Below are positions 25,508-34,009 of a stretch of 64,000 bases of DNA, piece after piece. The stretch's first letter is position 1. The number at the start of each line of letters is the position of its first letter. The notes under the pieces were generated by a model. It was not told where the DNA came from. It worked only from the letters and a program-made list of their open reading frames with translations, and ran no database searches. This stretch comes from JBCBRD01 sp039819785 (GTDB lineage: Bacteria; Pseudomonadota; Alphaproteobacteria; Rhizobiales; Hyphomicrobiaceae). The stretch spans positions 1 through 64,000 of the forward strand of contig JBCBRH010000003.1 in NCBI GenBank assembly GCA_039819785.1, given 5' to 3'. The position numbers were made by a program, and so were the translations under genes.

Positions 25508-25522
25508 GTGGTTGGTTAGGTC

Positions 25523-25550
25523 GAGGCTGCACACATAGGGGTGCGGCCTC
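25523..25550 (+). terminator. Hairpin between pstS and pstC
   Basis: GAGGCTGCAC pairs with GTGCGGCCTC (one G-U pair) around an 8-base loop, 16 bases after the pstS stop. A short CTTTT follows farther on. Such hairpins after pstS usually protect the pstS message or attenuate transcription so that the binding protein is made in excess over the membrane components. Confidence 0.6.
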
Positions 25551-25646
25551 GCACCTTTTCAGCTCCAATGGGTCGCTCGGCGTCTATAAGCCACCGCTTC
25601 CGATCCTTAATCCAACTGGCTCTCCAGCAGCGAAGGCCCAATACGG

Positions 25647-27029
25647 ATGCTTACCTATCTCTTACTGGCTCTGCTGGGGCTGACGATTGTCGCTTACACG
25701 CTCGGTCTGTCGAAGGCGCGTTCATTCGCGACCACCGCGGGTACGGTAGGCCAGCATTCTCTTTCGGGGTACCATGGCGCCTACGTGGCAGCCTGGGCTG
25801 CGATCCCCTCGCTTCTCTTGGTCCTCCTGTGGCTGCTGTTTCAACGCCCAGTGGTTGACCAGTTACTGCTCGCAAGCTTGCCTCCCGATCGTCTGGCTGG
25901 TCTCTCGGCGGGGCAGGTTGACCTTTTGATGAGCGAAATCAAATCGGTCGCTAAGGGCAATATTTTTGGCACGCCCGACGAAATGGTCGTCTCAGCCGCC
26001 GAGCGCTACAATGGATGGCAGGCAATCGCCAACTGGGCGATGCTGGTTTGTGCACTCGCAGTTTCTGTAATCGGTCTGGGTTTTGCGAGGTCTCGGCTGG
26101 CCCCCAGGTTCCGCGCTCGCAACAGCGTCGAAACGATTTTCTCTGGTCTGATGATAGCAAGCTCGCTGATTGCTATTCTGACCACCGTCGGCATTGTTGC
26201 TTCCCTGCTCTATGAGTCGATGCGCTTCTTCTCCATGGTATCTCCGGCGGGCTTCTTTTTCGGGTTGAACTGGGAGCCGCAGATTGCCATTCGTCCGGAT
26301 CAGGTCACGTCGGGCGGCGCATTCGGCGCGATCCCCGTGTTTCTGGGCACGCTCGTCATCGCCGTCCTCGCCATGCTGGTCGCAACCCCGATTGGTCTAT
26401 TCGCAGCCATCTATCTCTCTGAATATTCCAGTTCCACCTTCCGCGGCATCGTAAAACCGCTCTTGGAAATCTTGGCTGGCATCCCGACGGTCGTCTATGG
26501 CTTCTTCGCGATTTTGACGGTGGCACCAGCCCTTCGCAATCTCGGCACCATGGTGGGTTTCGACATTGCCCCCAACAGCGCCCTTGTAGCTGGCGCGGTC
26601 ATGGGCATCATGCTCATTCCGTTTATCTCTTCGCTGTCCGACGATGCCATCTCAGCCGTCCCGCAATCCTTGCGCGATGGGTCGCTTGGTCTCGGCGCCA
26701 CAAAGGGCGAAACAATCACAAAGGTCCTGCTGCCTGCGGCTCTGCCCGGGATCATGGGCGGCATTCTGCTCGCGCTATCCCGCGCCATCGGCGAGACAAT
26801 GATCGTTGTCATGGCGGCTGGCATCATCGCGACCTTGACGATGAACCCCTTCGAGCCGGTAACCACCGTCACCGTTCAGATCGTCACGCTTCTGATCGGC
26901 GACACGGAATTCGATAACCCGAAGACGCTGGCCGCATTCGCCCTTGGCCTCGTACTGTTCGTCGCCACGCTCATCCTCAACATTTTCGCGCTCCGCATCG
27001 TGCGGAAGTATCGGGAACAATATGACTGA
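25647..27029 (+). CDS. pstC: Phosphate ABC transporter permease PstC
   Basis: A 460-residue inner-membrane permease. It is about 140 residues longer than the enteric protein, because an extra N-terminal region with two spans and a periplasmic segment precedes the core permease. The core includes PVFLGTLVIAVLAML, ILAGIPTVVYGFF, and the ABC-contact EAA-type loop SLGLGATKGETITKVLLP. GAAGG precedes the ATG. Its last codons overlap the pstA start by 8 bases, implying coupled translation. Confidence 0.95.
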   Translation: MLTYLLLALLGLTIVAYTLGLSKARSFATTAGTVGQHSLSGYHGAYVAAWAAIPSLLLVLLWLLFQRPVVDQLLLASLPPDRLAGLSAGQVDLLMSEIKSVAKGNIFGTPDEMVVSAAERYNGWQAIANWAMLVCALAVSVIGLGFARSRLAPRFRARNSVETIFSGLMIASSLIAILTTVGIVASLLYESMRFFSMVSPAGFFFGLNWEPQIAIRPDQVTSGGAFGAIPVFLGTLVIAVLAMLVATPIGLFAAIYLSEYSSSTFRGIVKPLLEILAGIPTVVYGFFAILTVAPALRNLGTMVGFDIAPNSALVAGAVMGIMLIPFISSLSDDAISAVPQSLRDGSLGLGATKGETITKVLLPAALPGIMGGILLALSRAIGETMIVVMAAGIIATLTMNPFEPVTTVTVQIVTLLIGDTEFDNPKTLAAFALGLVLFVATLILNIFALRIVRKYREQYD

Positions 27030-28674
27030 TATCTCGACAACTGCAGCGCCTTCCGCCCCCCACTGGGGTTCGGACACCGCCCGCAAGCGTGTCGCCCGCC
27101 GCTATGGCGCCGATCGCCGGCTGCAGATTTATGGGATGGCCGCCATTGGGACAGCGCTGGGTCTGCTGGCTCTGTTGCTGATTTCCCTGATCTTCGCGGG
27201 GTACTTGGCATTCACGACGACCAAGGTGAATCTCGGTATCTTCCTAGATTCTGCTCAGATCTCGAAAGACGAGCCGGGTAAGGCGAACTATCGCAAGATC
27301 ACGCGCGATGCCTTCTATGGCTATTTCCCTGAGGTGACCTCGAACGCCGAAAAGCGCGCTCTTGCGAAAATCGTGAGTTCGGGCGCTGACTACATCGTGC
27401 GCGACTACGTCGTTTCGAACCCTGACAAGATCGGTGAACTGATCAAGGTTGCGGTTCCCGTTTCCGACCCGTTCGACCAGCTCTACAAGGGGATCATCCC
27501 GCGCGAGATTAACGCACTGTCGCCGGACCGGCTGGTCCTGTTTGACGTGCTCACGCGCCGCGGCGTCCTGAGCATCGAGAACGGCACCTCCGTCGTCCAG
27601 GTCGACGCCTTTGTCGATCCAGCGAAAATCCCTGCGGAAGGGGGGCTCGAAGCCGGCGCCTACCAGGCGATGGTCAATGAAGCGCTGAAGACCTACTATT
27701 ATCAGGAAGCCAGCCTGGCCTACGAGGAAATCCTGTCGGACACCGCCGCAGACGTGCTCAAGGCCTACGTCCTGGCCAACCCGTCAAGTGTCGGCACGAC
27801 CATCCAGATCAAGCTTCCCCTGTCTCCGAACTACGACAACCTCCACCAGAAGGGCGAGGCCAAGATCCTCAACCCGCGCTTCGGCTCCGCAAAGGAGTTT
27901 GGCTGGTTCGATAGTCTGGTGACGCAGGGGCTCATAACCACCCCGTTTACGTGGGAACTGTTCACAAATGCGGACAGCCGCTTCCCGGAAATGGCCGGTC
28001 TTGCGGGCGCGCTCAGCGGTTCGTTCCTCGCTCTGATGGTGTGCTTTTTGCTGAGCTTTCCGATCGGGATCGCGACTGCGGTCTACCTTGAGGAGTTCGC
28101 ACCTAAGAACCGGCTAACGGATTTGATCGAAGTGAACATCAACAATCTCGCCGCGGTTCCGTCTGTCGTCTTCGGCCTCCTTGGTCTCGCATTGTTCCTG
28201 AACACCTTCGGCATGCCCCGCTCGGCTCCGCTTGTTGGTGGCATGGTGCTGGCGCTGATGACGTTGCCGACGATCATCGTCGCCACGCGTGCGGCCCTGA
28301 AGGCGGTACCGCCGTCAATTCGCGAGGCGGCCCTCGGCGTTGGGGCGTCTAAGCATCAGGTCATGATGCACCATGTCGTACCCTTGGCGTTGCCGGGTAT
28401 CTTGACGGGAACGATCATCGGTCTTGCCCAGGCTTTGGGCGAAACAGCGCCATTGCTTCTGATCGGCATGAACGCCTTCATCCCCAGTATCGAGAACATC
28501 GGCCTGACGCAGCCGGCCATGGCGCTGCCGACGCAGATATTCTCCTGGGCCGACAGCCCTGAGCGTGGCTTCGTCAGCCGAACCTCGGCGGCGATCCTCG
28601 TACTTCTCGGATTCCTCGTTGTCATGAACATTCTCGCTGTATACCTGCGGCGAAAATTCGAACGCAAATGGTAA
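27022..28674 (+). CDS. pstA: Phosphate ABC transporter permease PstA
   Basis: A 550-residue inner-membrane permease. After a cytoplasmic N-terminus and one span near residues 38-65, a segment of about 250 residues without clear spans (probably periplasmic) precedes the core permease domain. The core holds INNLAAVPSVVFGLLGL and the ABC-contact loop EAALGVGASKHQVMMHHV. Enteric PstA is about 300 residues, so this is the long form found in alphaproteobacteria. The start is the ATG at 27022 inside the pstC stop region. PstB begins 11 bases after its stop. Confidence 0.93.
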   Translation: MTDISTTAAPSAPHWGSDTARKRVARRYGADRRLQIYGMAAIGTALGLLALLLISLIFAGYLAFTTTKVNLGIFLDSAQISKDEPGKANYRKITRDAFYGYFPEVTSNAEKRALAKIVSSGADYIVRDYVVSNPDKIGELIKVAVPVSDPFDQLYKGIIPREINALSPDRLVLFDVLTRRGVLSIENGTSVVQVDAFVDPAKIPAEGGLEAGAYQAMVNEALKTYYYQEASLAYEEILSDTAADVLKAYVLANPSSVGTTIQIKLPLSPNYDNLHQKGEAKILNPRFGSAKEFGWFDSLVTQGLITTPFTWELFTNADSRFPEMAGLAGALSGSFLALMVCFLLSFPIGIATAVYLEEFAPKNRLTDLIEVNINNLAAVPSVVFGLLGLALFLNTFGMPRSAPLVGGMVLALMTLPTIIVATRAALKAVPPSIREAALGVGASKHQVMMHHVVPLALPGILTGTIIGLAQALGETAPLLLIGMNAFIPSIENIGLTQPAMALPTQIFSWADSPERGFVSRTSAAILVLLGFLVVMNILAVYLRRKFERKW

Positions 28675-28685
28675 GGCAAGCCCCA

Positions 28686-29498
28686 ATGGAACAGCAGACA
28701 CTTGAAAACGCCGCGTCGCAGCAGCCCAAGGTCGATCATCACCCGATCAAGGTAAAGTCGAGCAAGGTTTGTGTGTCGTACGGCGAGAAGCAAGCCCTTT
28801 TCGATGTGGACCTGGACGTGCCGGCGAACGCGGTCACGGCGCTGATCGGGCCTTCGGGGTGTGGCAAGTCGACCTACTTGCGCTGCGTCAATCGCATGAA
28901 CGACACGATCCCGATTGCTAAAGTCACTGGGAAAATCGAGATCGATGGGCAGGACATATCCGATCCTGAACTGGATGTGGTTGAGCTGCGCGCCCGTGTC
29001 GGCATGGTGTTCCAGAAGCCAAACCCATTCCCGAAGTCAATCTTCGATAACGTTGCCTACGGACCAACGATACATGGGCTGTGCAAGAAGAAGGCGGACC
29101 TGGAGGAGGTTGTTGCCACCAGCCTCCAGCGCGCCGGGCTTTGGGATGAGGTAAAGGACCGGCTGCACGAGCAGGGCACCGGCCTCTCCGGCGGCCAGCA
29201 GCAGCGCCTGTGCATCGCCCGCGCCATTGCCACCAAGCCGGACATCATCTTGATGGACGAACCCTGTTCGGCCCTCGACCCTATTGCGACGGCGAAGGTC
29301 GAAGAGCTGATGCATGAGCTGCGGGAGAACTACACGATCATGATCGTGACGCACTCGATGGCTCAGGCGCAGCGCGTCTCGCAGAAGACGGCGTTCTTCC
29401 ATATCGGCTACATGGTCGAGTACGGCGACACCGACCAGATCTTCAACAATCCGCAGGATAAGCGGACACAAGACTACATCTTCGGACGGTTTGGTTGA
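28686..29498 (+). CDS. pstB: Phosphate ABC transporter ATPase PstB
   Basis: A 270-residue ABC ATPase energising phosphate uptake and, with PhoU, signalling to PhoR. Walker A is GPSGCGKST, the PstB-typical Q-loop region is FQKPNPFPKSIFDNVAYG, the signature is LSGGQQQRLCIARAIA, and Walker B is DIILMDEPCSALDP. The switch His lies in MIVTHSM. The ATG at 28686 is taken; another at 28668 overlaps the end of pstA. Confidence 0.97.
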   Translation: MEQQTLENAASQQPKVDHHPIKVKSSKVCVSYGEKQALFDVDLDVPANAVTALIGPSGCGKSTYLRCVNRMNDTIPIAKVTGKIEIDGQDISDPELDVVELRARVGMVFQKPNPFPKSIFDNVAYGPTIHGLCKKKADLEEVVATSLQRAGLWDEVKDRLHEQGTGLSGGQQQRLCIARAIATKPDIILMDEPCSALDPIATAKVEELMHELRENYTIMIVTHSMAQAQRVSQKTAFFHIGYMVEYGDTDQIFNNPQDKRTQDYIFGRFG

Positions 29499-29605
29499 TC
29501 CTGGCTCCACTCACATATGCCACGGGTCGCAGCAGCCATGCTCACGGCCCGTTGCCATGATGCATGTTGTCAGCCGCAAAACCTTTTGACGGGCCCGAAA
29601 CAAAA

Positions 29606-30322
29606 ATGATCCAGCCAACGCCGAAACTGACAACCTACGAAGATGAACTCGCCAATCTGGACCGCTTGATTGCTCAGATGGGTGGCTTGGCCGAAGAAAA
29701 CCTTGGACTTGCCTTCGATGCACTCATCCAACGCGATCCTGAACTTGCCGCCCGCGTCGTAAAAGCCGACCTTGAAATCGACAAGATCGAAGAAGCCATA
29801 GAAGATCAGGCACTCGGCTTGATTGCGTCGCGTCACCCCAAAGCTGAAAATTTGCGCCGGGTGATGGCGTCAATCCGGATTGCAAGTGATCTTGAACGGG
29901 TCGGTGATCTGGGAAAGAACATCGCGAAACGCGCACTCGCCATTGCCAACGAGCCGCATCCCAAACCCTTGATGACGGGCTTGACCCACATGATTCAGCT
30001 GGCGCTGCACCAGCTGAAAGAGGTGCTAGATGCCTATGCCGAGCGGGACGCTGACAAAGCGCTCGCGGTTTGGCACGCAGACCGGAAAATCGACGACTAC
30101 TACAACTCGCTCTTCCGCGAGTTGCTGACCCACATGATGGAAGATCCGCGAAACATTGGAACCGCAACGCATCTGCTGTTTGGCGCCAAGAACATCGAGC
30201 GCGTCGGGGATCACACCACCAACATCGCCGAAAATACCTACCTGCTGACCACTGGCAGAAAACTGGCGGACGACCGACCTAAAGGAGACGACACCAGCTT
30301 GACGCTGATCAGCAACCTTTAA
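29606..30322 (+). CDS. phoU: Phosphate uptake regulator PhoU
   Basis: A 238-residue protein of two three-helix PhoU domains, the negative regulator that links PstSCAB to PhoR. Metal-binding type motifs repeat: EKxxDxIEE-like DLEIDKIEEAIEDQ and SDLERVGDLGKNIA in the first half, DRKIDDYYNSLF and NIERVGDHTTNIAE in the second. The ATG at 29606 fits the family start; an in-frame ATG at 29564 would add 14 unrelated residues. It lies 107 bases after pstB. Confidence 0.93.
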   Translation: MIQPTPKLTTYEDELANLDRLIAQMGGLAEENLGLAFDALIQRDPELAARVVKADLEIDKIEEAIEDQALGLIASRHPKAENLRRVMASIRIASDLERVGDLGKNIAKRALAIANEPHPKPLMTGLTHMIQLALHQLKEVLDAYAERDADKALAVWHADRKIDDYYNSLFRELLTHMMEDPRNIGTATHLLFGAKNIERVGDHTTNIAENTYLLTTGRKLADDRPKGDDTSLTLISNL

Positions 30323-30496
30323 TCTTTGCGCCACCTGTCATCAGGAGCCGGCAGCCGGGCCTTGGCTGGTGGACACGGCGTGTCGGAAACCAAACAGACC
30401 GAGGCTGGAAGACCAGCACCCGGGTCAAGGGCATGAAGAGCAATTGAAGCGATCACCCAATCAGATCAACATCAACGGCAAAACGAACAAAGCTCC

Positions 30497-31201
30497 ATGA
30501 CGGCCAAAGTCCTTATCGTCGAAGACGAACGCCCGCTAGCAGAAATGCTTCGCTATAACCTGGAATCCGAAGGCTTCCGTGTTTCGCACGCGGAAACCGG
30601 CGAAGATGCAGAAATGCTGGTTTCGGAAGAAAAGCCCGATCTTATCTTGCTGGATTGGATGTTGCCTGGTGTCTCGGGCATTGAGCTTTGCCGTCGGATG
30701 CGGAGTAAGCCTGAGACAAAGGCCGTGCCCATCATCATGTTGACGGCCCGGGGTGAGGAAAGCGATGCGATCCGCGGGCTGGACACCGGCGCCGACGACT
30801 ATGTGGTCAAACCGTTTTCGGTGAACGAGCTGATGGCTCGTGTCCGCACGATCCTGCGCCGCGCCGCGCCTGAGCGCATGGCCGAAGTTCTCAAGATCGC
30901 CGACATCGAATTGGATCGGGCCGCACACCGGGTCACCCGCGGCTTGCGCGAAGTGCGACTGGGGCCAACGGAGTTCCGTCTGCTGGAATGTCTGATGGAA
31001 AGTTCCGGACGGGTCCTGTCCAGATCACAACTCTTGGATGGCGTATGGGGCCGCGATGCATTCGTGGACGAGCGGACAGTCGATGTTCACATCGGCAGGC
31101 TTCGCAAAGCCCTGATCCGCGGCATGGAACGCGACCCGATCCGCACCGTTCGTGGCGCGGGCTACGTCTTGGGTGAACACCAAAGCGAACCTACGTCCTG
31201 A
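30497..31201 (+). CDS. phoB: Phosphate regulon response regulator PhoB
   Basis: A 234-residue OmpR-type regulator. The receiver has the VEDE acidic pair, phosphoacceptor Asp53 in LILLDWMLPG, and VVKPFS. The C-terminal winged helix carries LGPTEFRLLECLM and DERTVDVHIGRLRKAL. It is the presumed activator at the Pho box before pstS. It ends the cluster, 50 bases before a strong hairpin. Confidence 0.96.
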   Translation: MTAKVLIVEDERPLAEMLRYNLESEGFRVSHAETGEDAEMLVSEEKPDLILLDWMLPGVSGIELCRRMRSKPETKAVPIIMLTARGEESDAIRGLDTGADDYVVKPFSVNELMARVRTILRRAAPERMAEVLKIADIELDRAAHRVTRGLREVRLGPTEFRLLECLMESSGRVLSRSQLLDGVWGRDAFVDERTVDVHIGRLRKALIRGMERDPIRTVRGAGYVLGEHQSEPTS

Positions 31202-31250
31202 GCAGATGACGGCCAGCGGCCACGAGGCGCCTAAAACCAAACCAACATAA

Positions 31251-31284
31251 AAAGGGAGCTGGACCCGAAAGCCCAACTCCCTTT
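31251..31284 (-). terminator. Terminator between convergent phoB and gcrA
   Basis: AAAGGGAG-c-TGG pairs with CCA-a-CTCCCTTT around a loop of about 10 bases. On the minus strand the stem is followed by TTTTATGTT, so it is best suited to end gcrA transcription. It may also stop phoB read-through in the other direction. Confidence 0.75.
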
Positions 31285-31377
31285 CCCCCGCTGCCGCCGG
31301 CATTGCCGTATCGGCATAAACTCTGGTGCGTGTTCACGCAGGTTCGGTCCTGCGTCAGTCATGCAATTAAAGACGGA

Positions 31378-31935
31378 CTAAACCGACTCTTTGGCTGGTT
31401 CCTTGGCACTGGCGTCTTCAAGTGCCGGCGTCGGCTGCTCAACAGCAGGCGCTCTCCGGCGCGACTGCGGAGGTTGGAACGCCCGCCGCGCGTGGTGCTC
31501 GCAATACGGAAGACCAGCGACTTTGTTTTTTCCGCAGAAATGAAATTCTTCATGCTGCGGGTCGCCAATGGGCCAGCGGCAGCTGTTCTCAGTGAGAGAT
31601 TGAATGCACTTGCGTTCTTCCAGCGGGATTACAAGTTCATCGATCGCTGGCTGAAACGGTTCTGCACTTGGTTCGTAAAGTGCGCGAACAGCTGGGTTGC
31701 CGTTCGTGGAAAAGCGCGACTTGATCTGGCGCTTCGGCGCAGCTGGCACCCGTGAGCGCGGCCGCATAGATTTAATTCGTGACGTTGTGGCGCGTCCCGA
31801 TAGGCCAAGGCGATGCACCTTGCCAATCACCGCATTGCGCGTGACGCCGCCGAGCCGTCCGGCGATCTGGCTTGCGCTCAGGCCCTCAGACCAAAGCTTC
31901 TTCAAGAGATCTACTCGCTCATCGGTCCAGCTCAT
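31378..31935 (-). CDS. gcrA: Cell-cycle regulator GcrA
   Basis: A 185-residue GcrA protein, the alphaproteobacterial sigma-70 cofactor that senses GANTC methylation. The N-terminus MSWTDERVDLLKKLW through GVTRNAVIGKVHRLGL is the DNA-binding domain and is nearly diagnostic. A linker of about 75 residues leads to the C-terminal block CRWPIGDP...FHFCG...YCEHHARRAF, which contacts sigma-70. The ATG at 31935 has GAGGAG 8 bases upstream; a longer frame to 32061 is not credible. A GAATC methylation site lies 18 bases upstream of the start. Confidence 0.95.
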   Translation of the reverse strand: MSWTDERVDLLKKLWSEGLSASQIAGRLGGVTRNAVIGKVHRLGLSGRATTSRIKSMRPRSRVPAAPKRQIKSRFSTNGNPAVRALYEPSAEPFQPAIDELVIPLEERKCIQSLTENSCRWPIGDPQHEEFHFCGKNKVAGLPYCEHHARRAFQPPQSRRRAPAVEQPTPALEDASAKEPAKESV

Positions 31936-31952
31936 ACTTGTCGCTCCTCGCA

Positions 31953-31957
31953 GAATC
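31953..31957. promoter_or_regulatory. GANTC (CcrM) site upstream of gcrA
   Basis: GAATC is a site for the cell-cycle methyltransferase CcrM. In Caulobacter such sites lie in gcrA's own promoter. A single 5-base match is weak alone, and the position between the start codon and the presumed promoter is the only support. Confidence 0.35.
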
Positions 31958-32381
31958 ACATCACAGTCGAACTCCCGAATGAGAGCCGACGAGGCAACCG
32001 GCTTGAGCCAACAGCGCGAACAAACGAAAAGCGACAAAGACGCTATTCCGCGTCGCAGCAAGAAGCTGAACCGGTTTCACAAACGCTGACTAGGAAAAAA
32101 CTCTGTACAATACGGACGCTGAACAGCGGAGCCAACGGGCTCACAAGTGGGCCGGGGATTGTACGCAGTGCGACAGGCACCTTCCGACAGTTGGGAAGCT
32201 ACACCACCTGACTTTCGGGCCACAACCCCAACGGCCGTACTGTTAACGTGTTGACAACATGTCGTTGCTGCTTCGCCACATCTTGATTCGTTGTCGGGGA
32301 AAACCTCGTATCAGCAACCAAATCAGTTTGATGTGTGGCTTTCGCACCATTTCAAGGCTTATTGAGCGTGGCATAGGACCG

Positions 32382-32410
32382 TTGACAGCCAAACCGACGC
32401 AGCTTATTCG
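32382..32410 (+). promoter_or_regulatory. Promoter candidate upstream of argD
   Basis: A perfect TTGACA is followed after 17 bases by TATTCG. Transcription would begin near 32416, only a few bases before the terminator stem at 32424, an attenuator-like arrangement. Confidence 0.45.
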
Positions 32411-32423
32411 ATTAGTCTTCTAA

Positions 32424-32453
32424 AGGCCGCCGGTTGCAAGGCGGCTTTTTTTA
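32424..32453 (+). terminator. Rho-independent terminator in the argD leader
   Basis: GCCGCC and GGCGGC form a GC-rich stem with an 8-base loop and are followed by an 8-base T-run. This is a textbook terminator on the plus strand. No coding gene ends before it on this strand, as gcrA is divergent, so it must end a leader or small RNA. Confidence 0.85.
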
Positions 32454-32501
32454 TTCAGGCACGCGAGACCCGCATCACGACCATGGGAGATGCGCTGGAA
32501 C

Positions 32502-33944
32502 ATGGCTGGAACAGAACAGTCCAAGACTGGTATGGATAGCGGCCAGACCCCCAGCGTCTCGGCCAACGCAGTTGCCACGCGGCCCGCGCCTGCCCTGAAC
32601 ACAGTGTCACCCTCCGGTACGTCAAACTCCGATACGCCTCATCAGACTGCCGATGCGCCAGGTGAAATGCGTAAGCCGGTAGCCAATGGGCCCGCCAGCA
32701 CTGCGGTTATGGGGACCTATGCGCGCAAGGATGTCGCGTTCGAAGCAGGCGAAGGTCCCTGGCTTGAGACTGCGACGGGTGAGGTGTTCCTTGATCTCAC
32801 CTCAGGTATCGCAGTCAACGCACTCGGCCATGCCCATCCGGTTCTGGTCAAAGCACTCAAGGATCAGGCCGAAAAGCTTTGGCACACGTCTAATCTCTTC
32901 AGAGTGCCGGGCCAGGAACGGTTGGCGCAGCGCCTCTGCGACCTGACCTTCGCGGACGCTGTCTTCTTTTGTAACTCGGGCGCGGAAGCCTGCGAAGGCG
33001 CAATGAAAGCCGCTAGGCGATTTCATGCCGTGAACGGTCAGCCCGAACGGTTTAAGATCATTACATTTGCCGGAGCCTTCCACGGCCGGACCTTTGCCAC
33101 ATTGAGTGCGGGTTCGAACCCAAAGCATCTTGATGGCTTCGGACCACCAATGGACGGGTTCGTGAACCTCCCATTCGGAGATCATGACGCGCTTGAACGG
33201 GCCGCGCGCCAAGACGACGTCGCCGCAATTATGGTGGAGCCGATCCAGGGTGAAGGCGGTGTCCGCCCCATCCCCGTTCAATGCCTCGAAGGGTTGCGGG
33301 CGCTCTGTGATCGCCGTGGTATCCTGTTGATCTTCGATGAAGTGCAGACGGGTGTTGGGCGTACCGGCAAACTGTTCGCACACCAGTGGACAGACATCAC
33401 ACCCGACATCATGGCCATCGCCAAGGGGATCGGCGGCGGCTTCCCACTCGGCGCGTTTTTGACAACCGCTTCCGTCGGTGAAGCGATGAGTGCTGGAACC
33501 CACGGGTCCACGTTTGGCGGCAACCCATTGGCTGTAGCCGTAGGCAACGCGCTCCTCGATGTCGTCGCCGACGAAGATTTCCTGCTTGGCGTACAGGATA
33601 CATCCGCGCATATGCTGCAAAGTCTCTGTGCACTCAAAGACGAGCACCCCGCGTTAATTGAAGATGTGCGCGGCAAGGGTTTGCTTATCGGTTTGAAAAT
33701 GAAATGCCCAGCCAGCGATCTGGTTGACGCAGCGTTCCAGGCAAAGGTGCTGTTGGTCGGTGCTGGAGACAACGTTGTGCGCGTCCTACCGCCACTGAAT
33801 GCAACAGCAGCGGAAGTATCGGAAGCCTTAGGCCGCCTCTCGTCCGCGCTGTCGACACTTGAGACCGACACGACGTCAGACGGCGCACCGAGTGCTGAGG
33901 CAACGTCTGACCAACGCCCACCCACAGTCGAGCGACGAACGTGA
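32502..33944 (+). CDS. argD: Acetylornithine aminotransferase
   Basis: A class-III PLP aminotransferase that converts N-acetylglutamate semialdehyde to N-acetylornithine, and often acts on the DAP pathway too. The catalytic core starts at GTYARKDVAFEAGEG and includes FFCNSGAEACEGAMKAAR, FAGAFHGRTFATLS, LLIFDEVQTGVGRTGKLFA, and DIMAIAKGIGGGFPLGAF with the PLP lysine. About 70 residues of Ser/Thr/Pro-rich sequence precede the core and about 30 follow it. The start is uncertain: the ATG at 32502 is used; 32490, 32532 or 32667 (AGGTGA just upstream) are alternatives. It is followed by argF. Confidence 0.9.
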   Translation: MAGTEQSKTGMDSGQTPSVSANAVATRPAPALNTVSPSGTSNSDTPHQTADAPGEMRKPVANGPASTAVMGTYARKDVAFEAGEGPWLETATGEVFLDLTSGIAVNALGHAHPVLVKALKDQAEKLWHTSNLFRVPGQERLAQRLCDLTFADAVFFCNSGAEACEGAMKAARRFHAVNGQPERFKIITFAGAFHGRTFATLSAGSNPKHLDGFGPPMDGFVNLPFGDHDALERAARQDDVAAIMVEPIQGEGGVRPIPVQCLEGLRALCDRRGILLIFDEVQTGVGRTGKLFAHQWTDITPDIMAIAKGIGGGFPLGAFLTTASVGEAMSAGTHGSTFGGNPLAVAVGNALLDVVADEDFLLGVQDTSAHMLQSLCALKDEHPALIEDVRGKGLLIGLKMKCPASDLVDAAFQAKVLLVGAGDNVVRVLPPLNATAAEVSEALGRLSSALSTLETDTTSDGAPSAEATSDQRPPTVERRT

Positions 33945-34009
33945 CCGCAACGGATCGCGTTACAGAATTCTTGTTTCTTTGACCCCAACAACCAGCAAGT
34001 TCTTTTTTG

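Larger units (their letters stand above)
32250..32453 (+). ncRNA. Possible small RNA or argD leader
   Basis: The region between gcrA and argD has no reading frame of note but ends in an unmistakable Rho-independent terminator 50 bases before argD. A TTGACA-N17-TATTCG promoter candidate lies at 32382-32410, and another TTGACA at 32251 without a good -10. Either a short transcript ends at the terminator, or it attenuates argD transcription. The 5' end is a guess, and no known RNA family is assigned. Confidence 0.35.
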
